In this document: positions 1 to 7,992 of the stretch, piece by piece
Position numbering within the stretch: position 1 is the first letter of the stretch
How the letters are laid out: every line of letters begins with the position of its first letter
Origin: Hyphochytrium catenoides
Lineage: Eukaryota > Sar > Hyphochytriomycetes > Hyphochytriales > Hyphochytriaceae
Direction of reading: 5' to 3'
NCBI GenBank assembly: GCA_900088475.1
Contig: FLMG01000667.1
Coordinates: 1-13,641 of the forward strand
Length of the DNA: 13,641 nt
The notes under the pieces: model-generated
What the model saw: the letters and a program-made list of their open reading frames with translations, nothing else
Databases searched by the model: none
What the model was told of the DNA's origin: nothing
Program-made: the position numbers and the translations under genes

Positions 1-11
1 CGGGCTCCTTG

Positions 12-55
<44 letters not shown>

Positions 56-532
56 GGTACGTGGGTTAGTAGACGTTTGCAAGACAATGAGAGAGAGAGA
101 GAGAGAGTATGTGGAAGGCAGAGAAATGAGAGACACTGAGTTTGAAAGGTGAACTTGGCGTGGACTAGAAAGGGAGAAACAGGGAGAGAAAGTCACCACC
201 GAAAAGGCACAAAACGAGAAAGAGAGAGAGAGAGAAGGAAAAGGAGAGGAAGAGAGAGAGAGAGAGAGAGACTTACTATTTCCCTGAATAATAACGGCAA
301 CGATAAGGCCGTAGATACCGAGCACACCAGCCATGACAACGGGAATGATGTTCCTCATCGCCATCTCAGGGCGCATGACGCCCATTGAAGAGATGCCCAC
401 GCCTGCCTTGGCCGTGCCATAAGCGGCGCCCAGGTCTATTGGGAGAGAGAGCGTGAAAGAGAGAGAGAAAGAGAGAGAGTTAGATCGTTGCGGCATCCAA
501 GACACTCTCTCTCCAGGCACAACTTTAAGTGG

Positions 533-571
<39 letters not shown>

Positions 572-722
572 AGAGAGAGACTACTAGCCTACGCTGGTGA
601 GACTCTACAGAGGACAAACAATTGACGAGGAAGAGGCCACGATTGAGGGCAAGAGACAGAGGGGCTAGACAATCTCAGACAGAGAAAAGAGAGAGCAACG
701 AAAGAGAAGAAGGGCAATACGA

Positions 723-771
<49 letters not shown>

Positions 772-918
772 AAGAGCACTGCACACCAAACAGATGCTGA
801 GACACCAAAGAGGGAGAGACTTACTTGCGAAGACGAGAGCCGCGCTCACGCCCATAAAGCCAAAGAAGGAGGCCGAGGAAGGACAGATATCGTCGACAGC
901 CATCAGGAGAGACAACAT
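1..918 (-). CDS. V-type ATPase proteolipid subunit c (16 kDa), 5' part; 3' end outside window
   Basis: This is the membrane-rotor proteolipid of the vacuolar H+-ATPase, which carries protons through the Vo sector. Three exons are seen on the minus strand: 918-825, 435-277, and 12-1 continuing off the edge. Exon 1 gives [15 protein letters not shown] followed by [16 protein letters not shown] (first transmembrane helix). The junction makes Asn, giving [20 protein letters not shown] and then [17 protein letters not shown], with [16 protein letters not shown] as the second helix, and exon 3 starts with IKEP. These segments match the first half of subunit c closely. The half with the proton-binding Glu is outside the window. 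Donors are GTAAGT at 824 and 276; acceptors end at 436 and 13. Phases agree at both junctions. The start could be Met at 918 or Met at 903 (MAVDDIC). Introns of 389 and 264 bases are mostly CT repeat on the sense strand. Identity is confident; the exact start is less so. Confidence 0.92.
14..52. repeat. (GA)n microsatellite directly against a splice acceptor
   Basis: About 19 uninterrupted GA units. On the sense strand of the V-ATPase gene this is (CT)n ending in CAG at the acceptor of exon 3, so the repeat is the polypyrimidine tract. A second shorter GA run lies at 89-107 in the same intron. Confidence 0.95.
219..271. repeat. Imperfect GA-rich tract beside the exon 2 donor
   Basis: GA units interrupted by AAGGAAAAGG, ending right at the exon 2 donor of the V-ATPase subunit c gene. 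It is CT-rich on the sense strand and lies in intron 2. Confidence 0.9.
453..769. repeat. Cluster of GA arrays in V-ATPase intron 1
   Basis: Three GA arrays (about 453-480, 537-581 and 726-769) separated by mixed sequence, all inside intron 1 (436-824). The 726-769 array is an unbroken run of about 21 units. All are CT-rich on the coding strand. Confidence 0.93.
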
Positions 919-1204
919 GTTTCCTTTCTTTTCTTTCTCTAGCTTCCTAGAGCTTTTGATATCAACTTGGACGTCTTTTGGGGACGCAGCAGAGAGATAG
1001 ATTGTCTTAGATCGCCTGGCAAGTTACGCTCTTGCTAAGGAAAGATTCACGAGACAGAGAGAAAGAGAAGAGAGAAAGAAAGAGAGAGAGAGTTACAGAG
1101 TAAGAGCTCTGAAGAACTTACCTGTGGCTATCGGCTTTTCAGATGAAGCTCTAAGTCTGAAAGGCTTGTGAAGGAGAGAGAGCTTGGGAATCGTGTTGTG
1201 AGAT
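919..1204 (-). other. Possible 5' UTR exons of the V-ATPase subunit c gene
   Basis: Upstream of the start codon there is a splice-consistent arrangement. An exon at 1204-1122 is preceded by a good acceptor (TTCTTTTTGCAG) and followed by the donor GTAAGT at 1121. An acceptor ending in CCTTAG at 1035 then leads into 1034-919 and the start codon. Joining the exons leaves no long reading frame through to the Met at 918, so they would be untranslated or carry a short upstream ORF. Only splice signals support this. It could equally be the end of another minus-strand transcript or chance. Confidence 0.3.
1052..1094. repeat. GA-rich tract, imperfect
   Basis: GA repeat with AAAG interruptions, between the two candidate 5' exons of the V-ATPase gene. 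On the minus strand it is a long pyrimidine tract 5' of the CCTTAG acceptor at 1035. Confidence 0.85.
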
Positions 1205-1359
1205 CTGCAAAAAGAATAGAAAGATCCTAGGGAAGAAGCAAAAGACGAGAGAGAGAGAGACCATTGAGTGTACACAGAGTGACACCATTCGAGAGACAGA
1301 GTCATGGAAGAGAATGGAAAGGTATAGGATTCTAGAGCAAAAGAGAGAGAGAATATGAG

Positions 1360-1388
1360 GGGGAAGAGAGAGAGGCAGAGACGGAGAC

Positions 1389-1435
<47 letters not shown>

Positions 1436-1518
1436 GAGAGAGACGTCCGATGACTGTGGCAGGAAAGGTTCGAGCAGTCTTCTCTCTCTCTCTCTCTCCC
1501 TCTCTCCCTCTCTCTCTT
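1360..1518. repeat. GA tract followed by CT tract (inverted polypurine/polypyrimidine arms)
   Basis: A GA array (densest 1387-1442) is followed after about 36 bases of ordinary sequence by a CT array at 1478-1518 on the same strand. The arms are complementary, so the region could fold into a long hairpin. The rest of 1205-1640 holds no gene I recognise. Long frames here read as Ser-Leu or Arg-Glu repeats, which are products of the microsatellite. Confidence 0.85.
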
Positions 1519-1639
1519 CGGGAAGAGTGGGTGGGACCCGACAGCGAGTCGACGGCTCCTCATTCCAAACCCTTCAGGAGGGAAGGTTATCCGTAATCTT
1601 ACTATTGATATTATATATAATACCACCATATCAACCCAC

Positions 1640-2640
1640 TATTGCCGACAACTTGCACTTTAGACCAAGATTTAGATTAGCTGCATTGGTTATGAATTGA
1701 TAACTTATTTATTCAGAATACACATATCCCAGACTCCCACCCAACACCTCTGGATTTGCCGTTGTCCGTCTGGCCCACAGTTCAACTGGAGCTTCCTTAT
1801 CTCACACGACTCCGCTAAACAGCTCCACGATAGAACCGCCAATATTCCAGTTCACTATGTACCTTCAGTGAGCCATTTGCGGAGTTATGAGATATCTGAA
1901 AGATTCTCTTTCTTCATGAATCTCCTTCGTCTGGTGCTTCCACTTCTCTTTGGCAATGAAAAAGCTACTTCCTGGATGAACGGGCTTCACAGCCCAAGGC
2001 TCACAGCTCTTGTTCTGAGCTTCAGTGAAGATTTTGGGGTTGCCCGAGAGGGGTTGGTCTCAGTGATGAGGGCCAGTACACAACGATAGCTTAGACCTAG
2101 GCCAGCAGGATCGGGTGGGACGCCCTTGGGAATCTCTTTTAGAACGCGCTGACCTTGTGAACGATTAGTTCCAAGGTCTCTATCTCTCGTCCTTATAGGT
2201 ACAGCACTCTCTAAAGCTCAATAGAGAAGAAACTCTATCTTGCGATATTAGCTGTCTGTTAACTTGTAGAACGTAGAAAGGACGAGATCCATTGCTTTCC
2301 TCTACGAGGATGAGAGAGTGAGCTCCTGCTGTACAACTAGGAATCCTCCTCAAGGCTGCTTTCTGTTGTGCTGCTTATTATAACACCAGGCTTGCCATTG
2401 GAAACCACTGCCAGCTCACAAAAACAGCTCCACGTAGATGATAGTCATGGTGCTTTGTTGCCAAGGTCCCTTGCTGCCAACCTTCCACTACCATCTTCTC
2501 AAGCATAGAAGCAGTACAGTTCCTCGTCCCTGCTCTCCTACAGCCAGACTTGTCAGAGGTAGAAAGAGCCCAGCACGGCGGATAGCGGCGACAAGGACAC
2601 ACTTTCATTCTCTTCCTTTGTCCTGAGACTCCTCCGGCGC
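1640..2640. other. About 1 kb without a recognised gene; protein-like minus-strand frames
   Basis: This is the longest stretch of the left half with no microsatellite and mixed base composition. On the minus strand, 2217-1987 and 2059-1865 are open in different frames and overlap. The first reads PKGVPPDPAGLGLSYRC followed by VLALITETNPS. The second reads GNPKIFTEAQNKSCEPWAV followed by KPVHPGSSFFIAKEKW. Neither has a clear start or family, and a plus-strand frame at 1697-2089 is also open. It could be exons, a frameshifted gene remnant or chance. Confidence 0.3.
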
Positions 2641-3001
2641 TGGTTTTGCCGATAGATTGCCCTCTTCGTGCTTGATAAACGCCGAAACCAGCGGACGGTC
2701 TCGGGTCTTGTCAAAGTCTTTGTGAACCTGTCGTCGGCCCTTATTAGGTACTTCAGGGAGATAATACTCTCCTTAGCCACCTGCTGCAGAGTAGTACGAA
2801 GGGGTTCCTCTCTGTTGATAGAAGTAGTAGTGCTGTTGCCTGAGATAGGGAGCTAAGCCGTCCTCAGCGCTGAGGAGAGATAGAGCTGGGAACGTGGTTG
2901 ACTTCATTATACGTCAACATACGCTATCCTCTGATAGTGTGGCTTACAGTCAGGGTGTGCCTTTCTAGGGTACAATCCTCTTCAAGTACCTGCTGAGGAG
3001 G

Positions 3002-4034
3002 ATGAGGAGCTGGCTGGCAGAAGCACACTCTTGTGAGAGGAGGCAGACCCTAGTACGCTGCCCTGCTTCCGTCGACAAAAAGCACCGAGAGGCAACAGCA
3101 GAAGGAACAATAGCTGCAGCACCAGTGATAAAGAACGACTCCTTTATAACTATTGAGATTGCATGCCTGCTGCTGGGACGTGGCGAAGACGACCTTCTTC
3201 AAGGCAGTAAGTACATCAATGAGGCGATAGATTTTCGGTGAAGAAGCCTTCCTCCTCCTGTCAATGCTGCAACTGTGAGACAAAGAGAGAAGAGAGGCAG
3301 AGGAGAGAGAAGAGGTACCGGAGAAGATCATCACCATCAAAGCTACGCCACTTCTCGAGGGAAGATACGTGATGATATAGCACGCACGCCGGCCTCCAAG
3401 AATAATTCTAACGGCGGTGGTTGGCCCATGCACGCCCCGAGCAGCATCACTAGCTTCAAGCTACCGTCAGTTTGGCGGAAGTCAGCATCTCTTCTTCTGC
3501 CTCCTTCTCGAGTCAATAGCGACATCTCTGGGGCTTGGACTATTATCATTATTCCCATCTTCTCTCACTCCCTGTCTCGCTAGAGTCCTTTCTCCTGGTT
3601 ATCATCTTCTTCATGGGCAGGAGGAGGAGAAGCGAGTGGCTTATGCATGGGGACACTTCATCGACTTCTCTCTCCAAAAAGATAGGAGAGTGATGCCATT
3701 CCTAGTAACCTCCTCTCTTCTTCCTTATCATTGTCCTCTTGCTTATAAAGAAAGGTATGAAAAAGAAGAATAGAACTTCGTGGCGTTAATCTGGGCTCTT
3801 TTCTCTGCTCTGGGTGACCATCATGCGTTCTCTTCTTCCCACTTCCAGTCCTTCTTAGAGCATAACCTTCTCTCTCTCTCTGTGTTCATCTTTCTGTCTC
3901 TTCTCTCTTCCGACAGTCTTCCCAGCCTATCTCTTGAGAATGTAAAGCAGACCGTCTCGATCGCAGGAATGGGGAAGAATATGTATGGATTCAAAGAGCA
4001 ACAGCGGGTTGCCATTATGGTGACCAATAAATAA
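3002..4034 (+). CDS. Tentative multi-exon gene of unknown family, 3' part
   Basis: I do not recognise the family. Four exons can be joined with matching phases. The first ends at 3206 (ACLLLGRGEDDLLQG) with donor GTAAGT. The second is 3280-3368 (KERREAEEREEVPEK then IITIKATPLLEGRY). The third is 3621-3754 (EEEKRVAYAWGHFIDFSL) after a GGGCAG acceptor and before the donor GTATGA. The last is 3917-4034 after TCTTCCGACAG, reading SLENVKQTVSIAGMGKNMYG then FKEQQRVAIMVTNK and stop. The last exon is the most convincing. The GTGATG donor at 3369 is weak, and the 5' end is unresolved, with possible further exons around 2650-2730. The gene would lie tail to tail with the thaumatin-like gene, with 115 bases between stop codons. 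Competing minus-strand frames exist in 3050-3430, so the strand is not certain. Confidence 0.38.
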
Positions 4035-4149
4035 TAGAAAATATTCAACCTTTCCAATGACAGAAGAACTACGAAGCCCCAAAACCACGATCCATCACTT
4101 CTCTCTCTCTCTCTTCTCTCTATACCCATATATTCCAGACTCTATCTAT

Positions 4150-5775
4150 CTAGCACACGGAAGTGGCAGCAGGTGGATCCTGTGTCTTCTCAAAGACCTG
4201 GTTGCTGCACTTGCAGAAGAACGGCGCACTTCCTGCGGTATATTTAAACCGCGTGTTAGGCACAGGAGAGTTCGTGTTGCCTCCGCTAGGACAGAAGGTC
4301 ACGACCATGCCCTTGCCCTTGGTCACCGTGTAGACAGGGTTAAAGTCATTGTGCCCGATCTCACAGATGTTATACGCGTCAGGGCAGTTCACGTCCTGGC
4401 AGACGATCTTATGTCCGCCTGGATAGTCAATAGACGCACCAAAGTTGAAGCCCTTGATCTTGCTAAGATTGTAGCTCCACTTGTCTCCATGACTTGCGAT
4501 CTCTACCAGCGTACGAGCGCCAACGTTGGACCACAGCCCTCTCGCCACAAACAGGTTGAAGCTCGCGACATTGTTGAAGTCAGAGCAGAACTTGCCATTC
4601 ATGCAAGATTCAGGCAGGGCCCCGTCGTGAGAAGAGGAGAAGACCTTCTCTCCGCAGTTATTATAAACAGTTATGCCCACGCCATTAGGGACTGGGGCGG
4701 GGGCAGGAGGAGCTGGCGCTGGAGGAGCAGGGGCAGGAGGAGAAGGAGTAGGCTTTGGAGCAGGAGCCGAGGTCGGAGAAGGTGTGGGAGAAGTAGAAGG
4801 AGCCTTGTTGCTCTTCTTCTCTTCTTCTTTTACCGAGCTGCTCTTATTTACCAAGTTGCTCTTGTTCTCTTCGTCTTTTGAGTCCTCCTCCTTTGTCTCT
4901 CCAACAGACGTTCTCCCTTCACCTGAAGCCGAGATCGTAGAGTTCTTCTCCTCGACTTGTGCCTCAGCTTCAGTGCTATTGCTGTTGGTGCTCTCAGAAG
5001 TCGGAGCAGAAGAGACCGGGTCACAGTCCGTAGGGCGCGTCTCTCCTGGGCAGAGAGACATGTCTCCCGCCTTGGAAGCATCGCAGACCACGCCCTTGGG
5101 GCAGCAATAGTATGAGCGAGAGGTAGACGTCTCTCCCTCGGCTGCACAAGGGAGAGGGAAGGCTTGACTGCTGCAGAAAGCGCGAGAAAAGACAGGCTTA
5201 AGCTCCTGCACAGGTCTCTGGCAGAACCAGTCGTGGCCCGTCTCACAAGTGGAAGGAGAGAGAGAGACATCGCACTCGGAGAGCTCTGCCTCTTCGCAAG
5301 CACCGCCTTGTGAGGTCACCTTGCAGCACTTGACGTCTCTGGTTCTTCCCTCCACGCAAGGAGAAGATTCTTCTTGGCAGAAAGAGGCTGCCCAGTCTTC
5401 TCCCTCAGGATTCTTGCACAGCCAACGCGAGGCAAACTGGTTCACTTGGCCGTCTCCATTAGAAAGAGTCTGTTCCTCTCCCTTGGTCTTCTCTCCTTCT
5501 CCGCCAGAGAGAGAGACAGCGAGAATGACGATAAGAGCGACGACGCCAAGCGCGCCTGCGATGGCCACGAACTTGACGTTTATCTTTCTCTTCGGGGAAG
5601 AGAACTCTTCTTCGTCAAGATATTGAAGAAGATCAACGTCTCCCTCCTTGGCAGTGCCAGGAGTGACGTTCTCTCTATAGACATTGAGAGAGACAGAAGG
5701 AGAAGCATTGGCTGTCTCCTCTTCAGGTTTCTCTCCCTTGATGCGGGAGAACATATCCTTGAGATACGAGTTCAT
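4150..5775 (-). CDS. Type II membrane protein with two 8-Cys modules and a thaumatin-like domain
   Basis: 541 residues, ATG at 5775 to TAG at 4150, with no intron. The order is: acidic cytosolic segment 1-60; basic PKRK before a transmembrane helix at about 69-89 (FVAIAGALGVVALIVILAV); two tandem cysteine-rich modules at 118-177 and 183-251, each with eight Cys and the pattern W-x-C-x2-P, FC, PC, CC, C, C, C; a Ser/Glu/Lys linker at 255-327; a Pro/Ala linker at 328-363; and a C-terminal domain at 364-541. That domain starts GVGITVYNNC, contains NLSKIKGFNFGASIDY, and has CPDAYNICEIGHNDFNP then VVTFCPSG, which match the end of thaumatin-like proteins. It has ten Cys, as in small thaumatin-like proteins, plus a short tail ending in Cys. 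The positive-inside rule puts the Cys modules and thaumatin domain outside the cell or in the lumen. Wall or glycan binding is only inferred from the family. The Cys modules are of no family I know. Confidence 0.82.
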   Translation of the reverse strand: MNSYLKDMFSRIKGEKPEEETANASPSVSLNVYRENVTPGTAKEGDVDLLQYLDEEEFSSPKRKINVKFVAIAGALGVVALIVILAVSLSGGEGEKTKGEEQTLSNGDGQVNQFASRWLCKNPEGEDWAASFCQEESSPCVEGRTRDVKCCKVTSQGGACEEAELSECDVSLSPSTCETGHDWFCQRPVQELKPVFSRAFCSSQAFPLPCAAEGETSTSRSYYCCPKGVVCDASKAGDMSLCPGETRPTDCDPVSSAPTSESTNSNSTEAEAQVEEKNSTISASGEGRTSVGETKEEDSKDEENKSNLVNKSSSVKEEEKKSNKAPSTSPTPSPTSAPAPKPTPSPPAPAPPAPAPPAPAPVPNGVGITVYNNCGEKVFSSSHDGALPESCMNGKFCSDFNNVASFNLFVARGLWSNVGARTLVEIASHGDKWSYNLSKIKGFNFGASIDYPGGHKIVCQDVNCPDAYNICEIGHNDFNPVYTVTKGKGMVVTFCPSGGNTNSPVPNTRFKYTAGSAPFFCKCSNQVFEKTQDPPAATSVC

Positions 5776-5960
5776 CTTCCACTCCTTTTCTCTCTCTTTT
5801 CTTCTCTCTTTCGTGCTATAAGGCGGTATCAGCAGAAGGTCTCATATATAGAAACGGAGGGAGAGAGAAAGAAAAGAGGACAGAGATTAGAGAAAAGGCA
5901 AGTGTATATATCCGCGGCGATGTGACGAGAGAGAGAGAGAGACGTCGTCACAGGTGAGCC
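5776..5960 (-). promoter_or_regulatory. Upstream region of the thaumatin-like gene with TATA-like motifs
   Basis: Just 5' of the start codon the minus strand is pyrimidine-rich (CT runs at 5780-5812). TATA-like strings, TATATATGAG near 5843-5852 and ATATATACAC near 5902-5911, lie about 70 and 130 bases upstream of the ATG. No transcription start can be read from sequence, so this is a position-based suggestion. Confidence 0.25.
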
Positions 5961-6039
5961 GGTAAAATGAAAAGTGAAGGTCAGTTGCGAAGAAATGGTA
6001 GCGGCGTTTCTGACGGCAAACTATAGGAGGCCAGATAAC

Positions 6040-6040
6040 A

Positions 6041-6073
<33 letters not shown>

Positions 6074-6187
6074 GCAGAGGGGAGAGAGACGGAGAGTTGC
6101 TTTTTTCGGAGGAAAGAGGGAGAGAGATGGCGAGCTGACGGGTTATAAAGCCAAGAGTTGACTTTGGTAATAAAACAACGGATAAGA

Positions 6188-6241
<54 letters not shown>

Positions 6242-6258
6242 GTAGGAGAGAGAGAGAT
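6040..6258. repeat. GA arrays, including a pure run of about 24 units
   Basis: GA-rich DNA at 6040-6088, then a pure AG run at about 6191-6239 and a short one at 6246-6256. The sequence between and around them, 5960-6420, shows no gene I can support. Confidence 0.93.
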
Positions 6259-6424
6259 TTGGGTTCATCTGGAGAGAGAAGCAGCATCCAACCCATCAAG
6301 GGGTGGGACGGACGATGATGCCCAAAGGGAGAAGCAGGGATGAACCGAGGAAATCAGGGGAAAATTTGTTCCTGTCTCTCCACCTCCTACCGCTGGTCAT
6401 TTGAAAGTGCCTGACTGACCGGTT

Positions 6425-6443
6425 ATGATGGCGGCTCCACTCG

Positions 6444-6475
<32 letters not shown>

Positions 6476-6754
6476 CTCTTTTTCTTTCTCTTTCTCTCTT
6501 TCTCTCTCTCTGTCTCTCTCTCTCTCTCTTTCTCTTTCTCTCGCTCTCTCTCTGTCTCTCTCCCTCTCTCTTCTCTTTCTCTTTCTCTTTCTCTCTCTCT
6601 CTCTGTCTCTCTCTCTCTCTCTTTCTCTTTCTCTTCCTCTTTCTCTTTCTCTCTCTCTCTCTGTCTCTCTCTCTCTCTTCCTCAGACCCTTTCCTTACAA
6701 GAAATGGAGCGACGAGAGGAGAAAAGAGGGACAGGCCTCAATAAGTTTCACTAA
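6425..6754 (+). CDS. Possible two-exon micro-ORF spliced across a CT array
   Basis: ATG at 6425 gives MMAAPL to 6442, followed by GTCTCT. The CT array would be the intron, ending TTCCTCAG at 6685. The exon at 6686-6754 continues in frame with TLSLQEMERREEKRGTGLNK, then FH and stop. Joined, this is a 28-residue product. An AATAAA begins at 6762, eight bases after the stop, where a poly(A) signal could sit. The acceptor exon could instead be the last exon of a gene whose earlier exons I cannot see. No family is recognised. Confidence 0.22.
6446..6683. repeat. Long CT-rich array with CTTTCT and CTGTCT variants
   Basis: About 240 bases of CT repeat. Periodic TTT and TGT interruptions recur as blocks (CTCTGTCTCTCTCTCTCTCT followed by TTCTCTTTCT motifs), which suggests the array grew by duplicating larger units. 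It ends in TTCCTCAG, a splice-acceptor-like sequence. The frame through it translates to Ser-Leu-Phe repeats and is not a credible protein. Confidence 0.92.
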
Positions 6755-6759
6755 AGTTT

Positions 6760-7500
6760 GCAATAAATGAATCCTTCCCGGCAAGTAACTCTCAGTCTTC
6801 CATACATTATGAGGCAAACAATCATTTTCGGTGTAGATTTCCCATCGAAAACTGCTGAATCTGTGGTGGGTACTTTTATTGAGCTTTTATCTTAGATGGA
6901 AGTTTATTGAGCTACTGGCCCTCAGTTCTATTCTTAGCCCATAGAGAATAACCTGAGATATGACCAGCCAATAGAACCTCCCAGACTCTCACGCCATCAG
7001 TCATGGCAGGGGCATCACAGCCAATCAGCGCCCAGACCGCAGGTGCGGGGAGAGATCACCTTGGGTTTCGATCAAAATAGCGTTCCTATTTAGGATACAT
7101 CCCACTCTAGAGCTATAACCCGAAATCGATGTCGGTATTATCCTGGATGCGCACATTGATGACTACTGGGGGAGCTTAGGAAACTAGCCAGTTCTGCCCT
7201 CAGAGTGGCGTGACAGGTCCATCAGGTCCATCAGCTATCGTACCTCCAAACGAATCTTTCAATTCACGTATAGGTTTCCATTATTGCCAATGATTACCTC
7301 AAAACGAAGAGGGAAGTCTATTATTGGAGGTATTGGCCAATGTTTCGGAGGAGGCATCATCACCCTTTTCTCTCACGCCTTGTCTCTTCCCTCTCCCCTC
7401 TGTTCTCTTGGTTCTTTTCCCCGGCCTGCTCTTAGTATAGACAGCTATATAATAACAGCTTCAACTGCAAGCGGACCCAGCCACCAAAAATACGACGAAA
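6760..7500. other. Mixed-composition stretch, no gene recognised
   Basis: No microsatellite and no recognised coding sequence. A plus-strand frame at 7284-7577 (SIIGGIGQCFGGGIITLFSH) has no family match that I know. A short direct repeat, CAGGTCCAT twice, lies at 7214-7231. Confidence 0.4.
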
Positions 7501-7518
7501 GGAGGAGAAAGTGGTCGC

Positions 7519-7824
7519 TCAAGCTGCGTCAAATGACAGCTGGTGGAGCTGCTGGTGGGATAACTTCGCGACGATAATGGGGTTATGGGAATGTGAAGTT
7601 GTGGTAGCTGTTGTGGTCTCAGAAAGATGGGAAGAGAGAGAGGAAGAGAGAGAGAGAGAGGGAGAGGAAGAGAGAGGAAGAGAGAGAAGAAGACAGAGAG
7701 AAAGAGAGGGAAAGAGAGAGGAAGAGAGAGAGAGAGAAAGAGAGGGAGAAAAAAAGAGAGAGAGAGAGAAGAGAGAGAGAGAAGAGAGAGAGAGAGAAGA
7801 GAGAGAGAGAGAAAGAGAGGGAGA

Positions 7825-7875
<51 letters not shown>

Positions 7876-7992
7876 AACGCCACAGACTGTCTCTTTCTCG
7901 ATAGCTTCCAGGTCCTCCCTCATCAGTTCTCTGTCTTCAAGAGAGATCCTAGTGCTTCTGCCATGGCGTCTGGTACGACAGGTTGTCAGCCT
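7519..7992 (-). CDS. Tentative gene end split by a CT-repeat intron
   Basis: On the minus strand, 7992-7888 is open and reads STRISLEDRELMREDLEAIE then KET, a charged and probably helical stretch. It stops at GTCTGTGG, the same 8-base donor string used by exon 3 of the ataxin-3-type gene. The next 270 bases are almost pure (CT)n on this strand, ending CATCTTTCTGAG. The exon at 7617-7519 continues in phase 0 with TTTATTTSHSHNPIIVAKLS then HQQLHQLSFDAA and stop. The family is unknown and the upstream exon is not fixed. The evidence is the phase match, the charged helix, and the CT-intron pattern seen in confirmed genes here. Confidence 0.33.
7625..7875. repeat. Long GA-rich array with GAAGAG and GGAGAA variants
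   Basis: About 250 bases of purine-only sequence on the plus strand, almost all GA with periodic AAGAG and GGGAG blocks. It probably lies in an intron of a minus-strand gene. Long frames through it are Arg-Glu or Ser-Leu repeats without biological meaning. Confidence 0.93.

Noticed and set aside
4673-5303. Antisense and shifted frames over the thaumatin-like gene, including a Gly/Ala-rich one
   Set aside because: These are shadows of the proline/alanine linker and cysteine modules in the 541-residue gene, which alone has recognisable domains.
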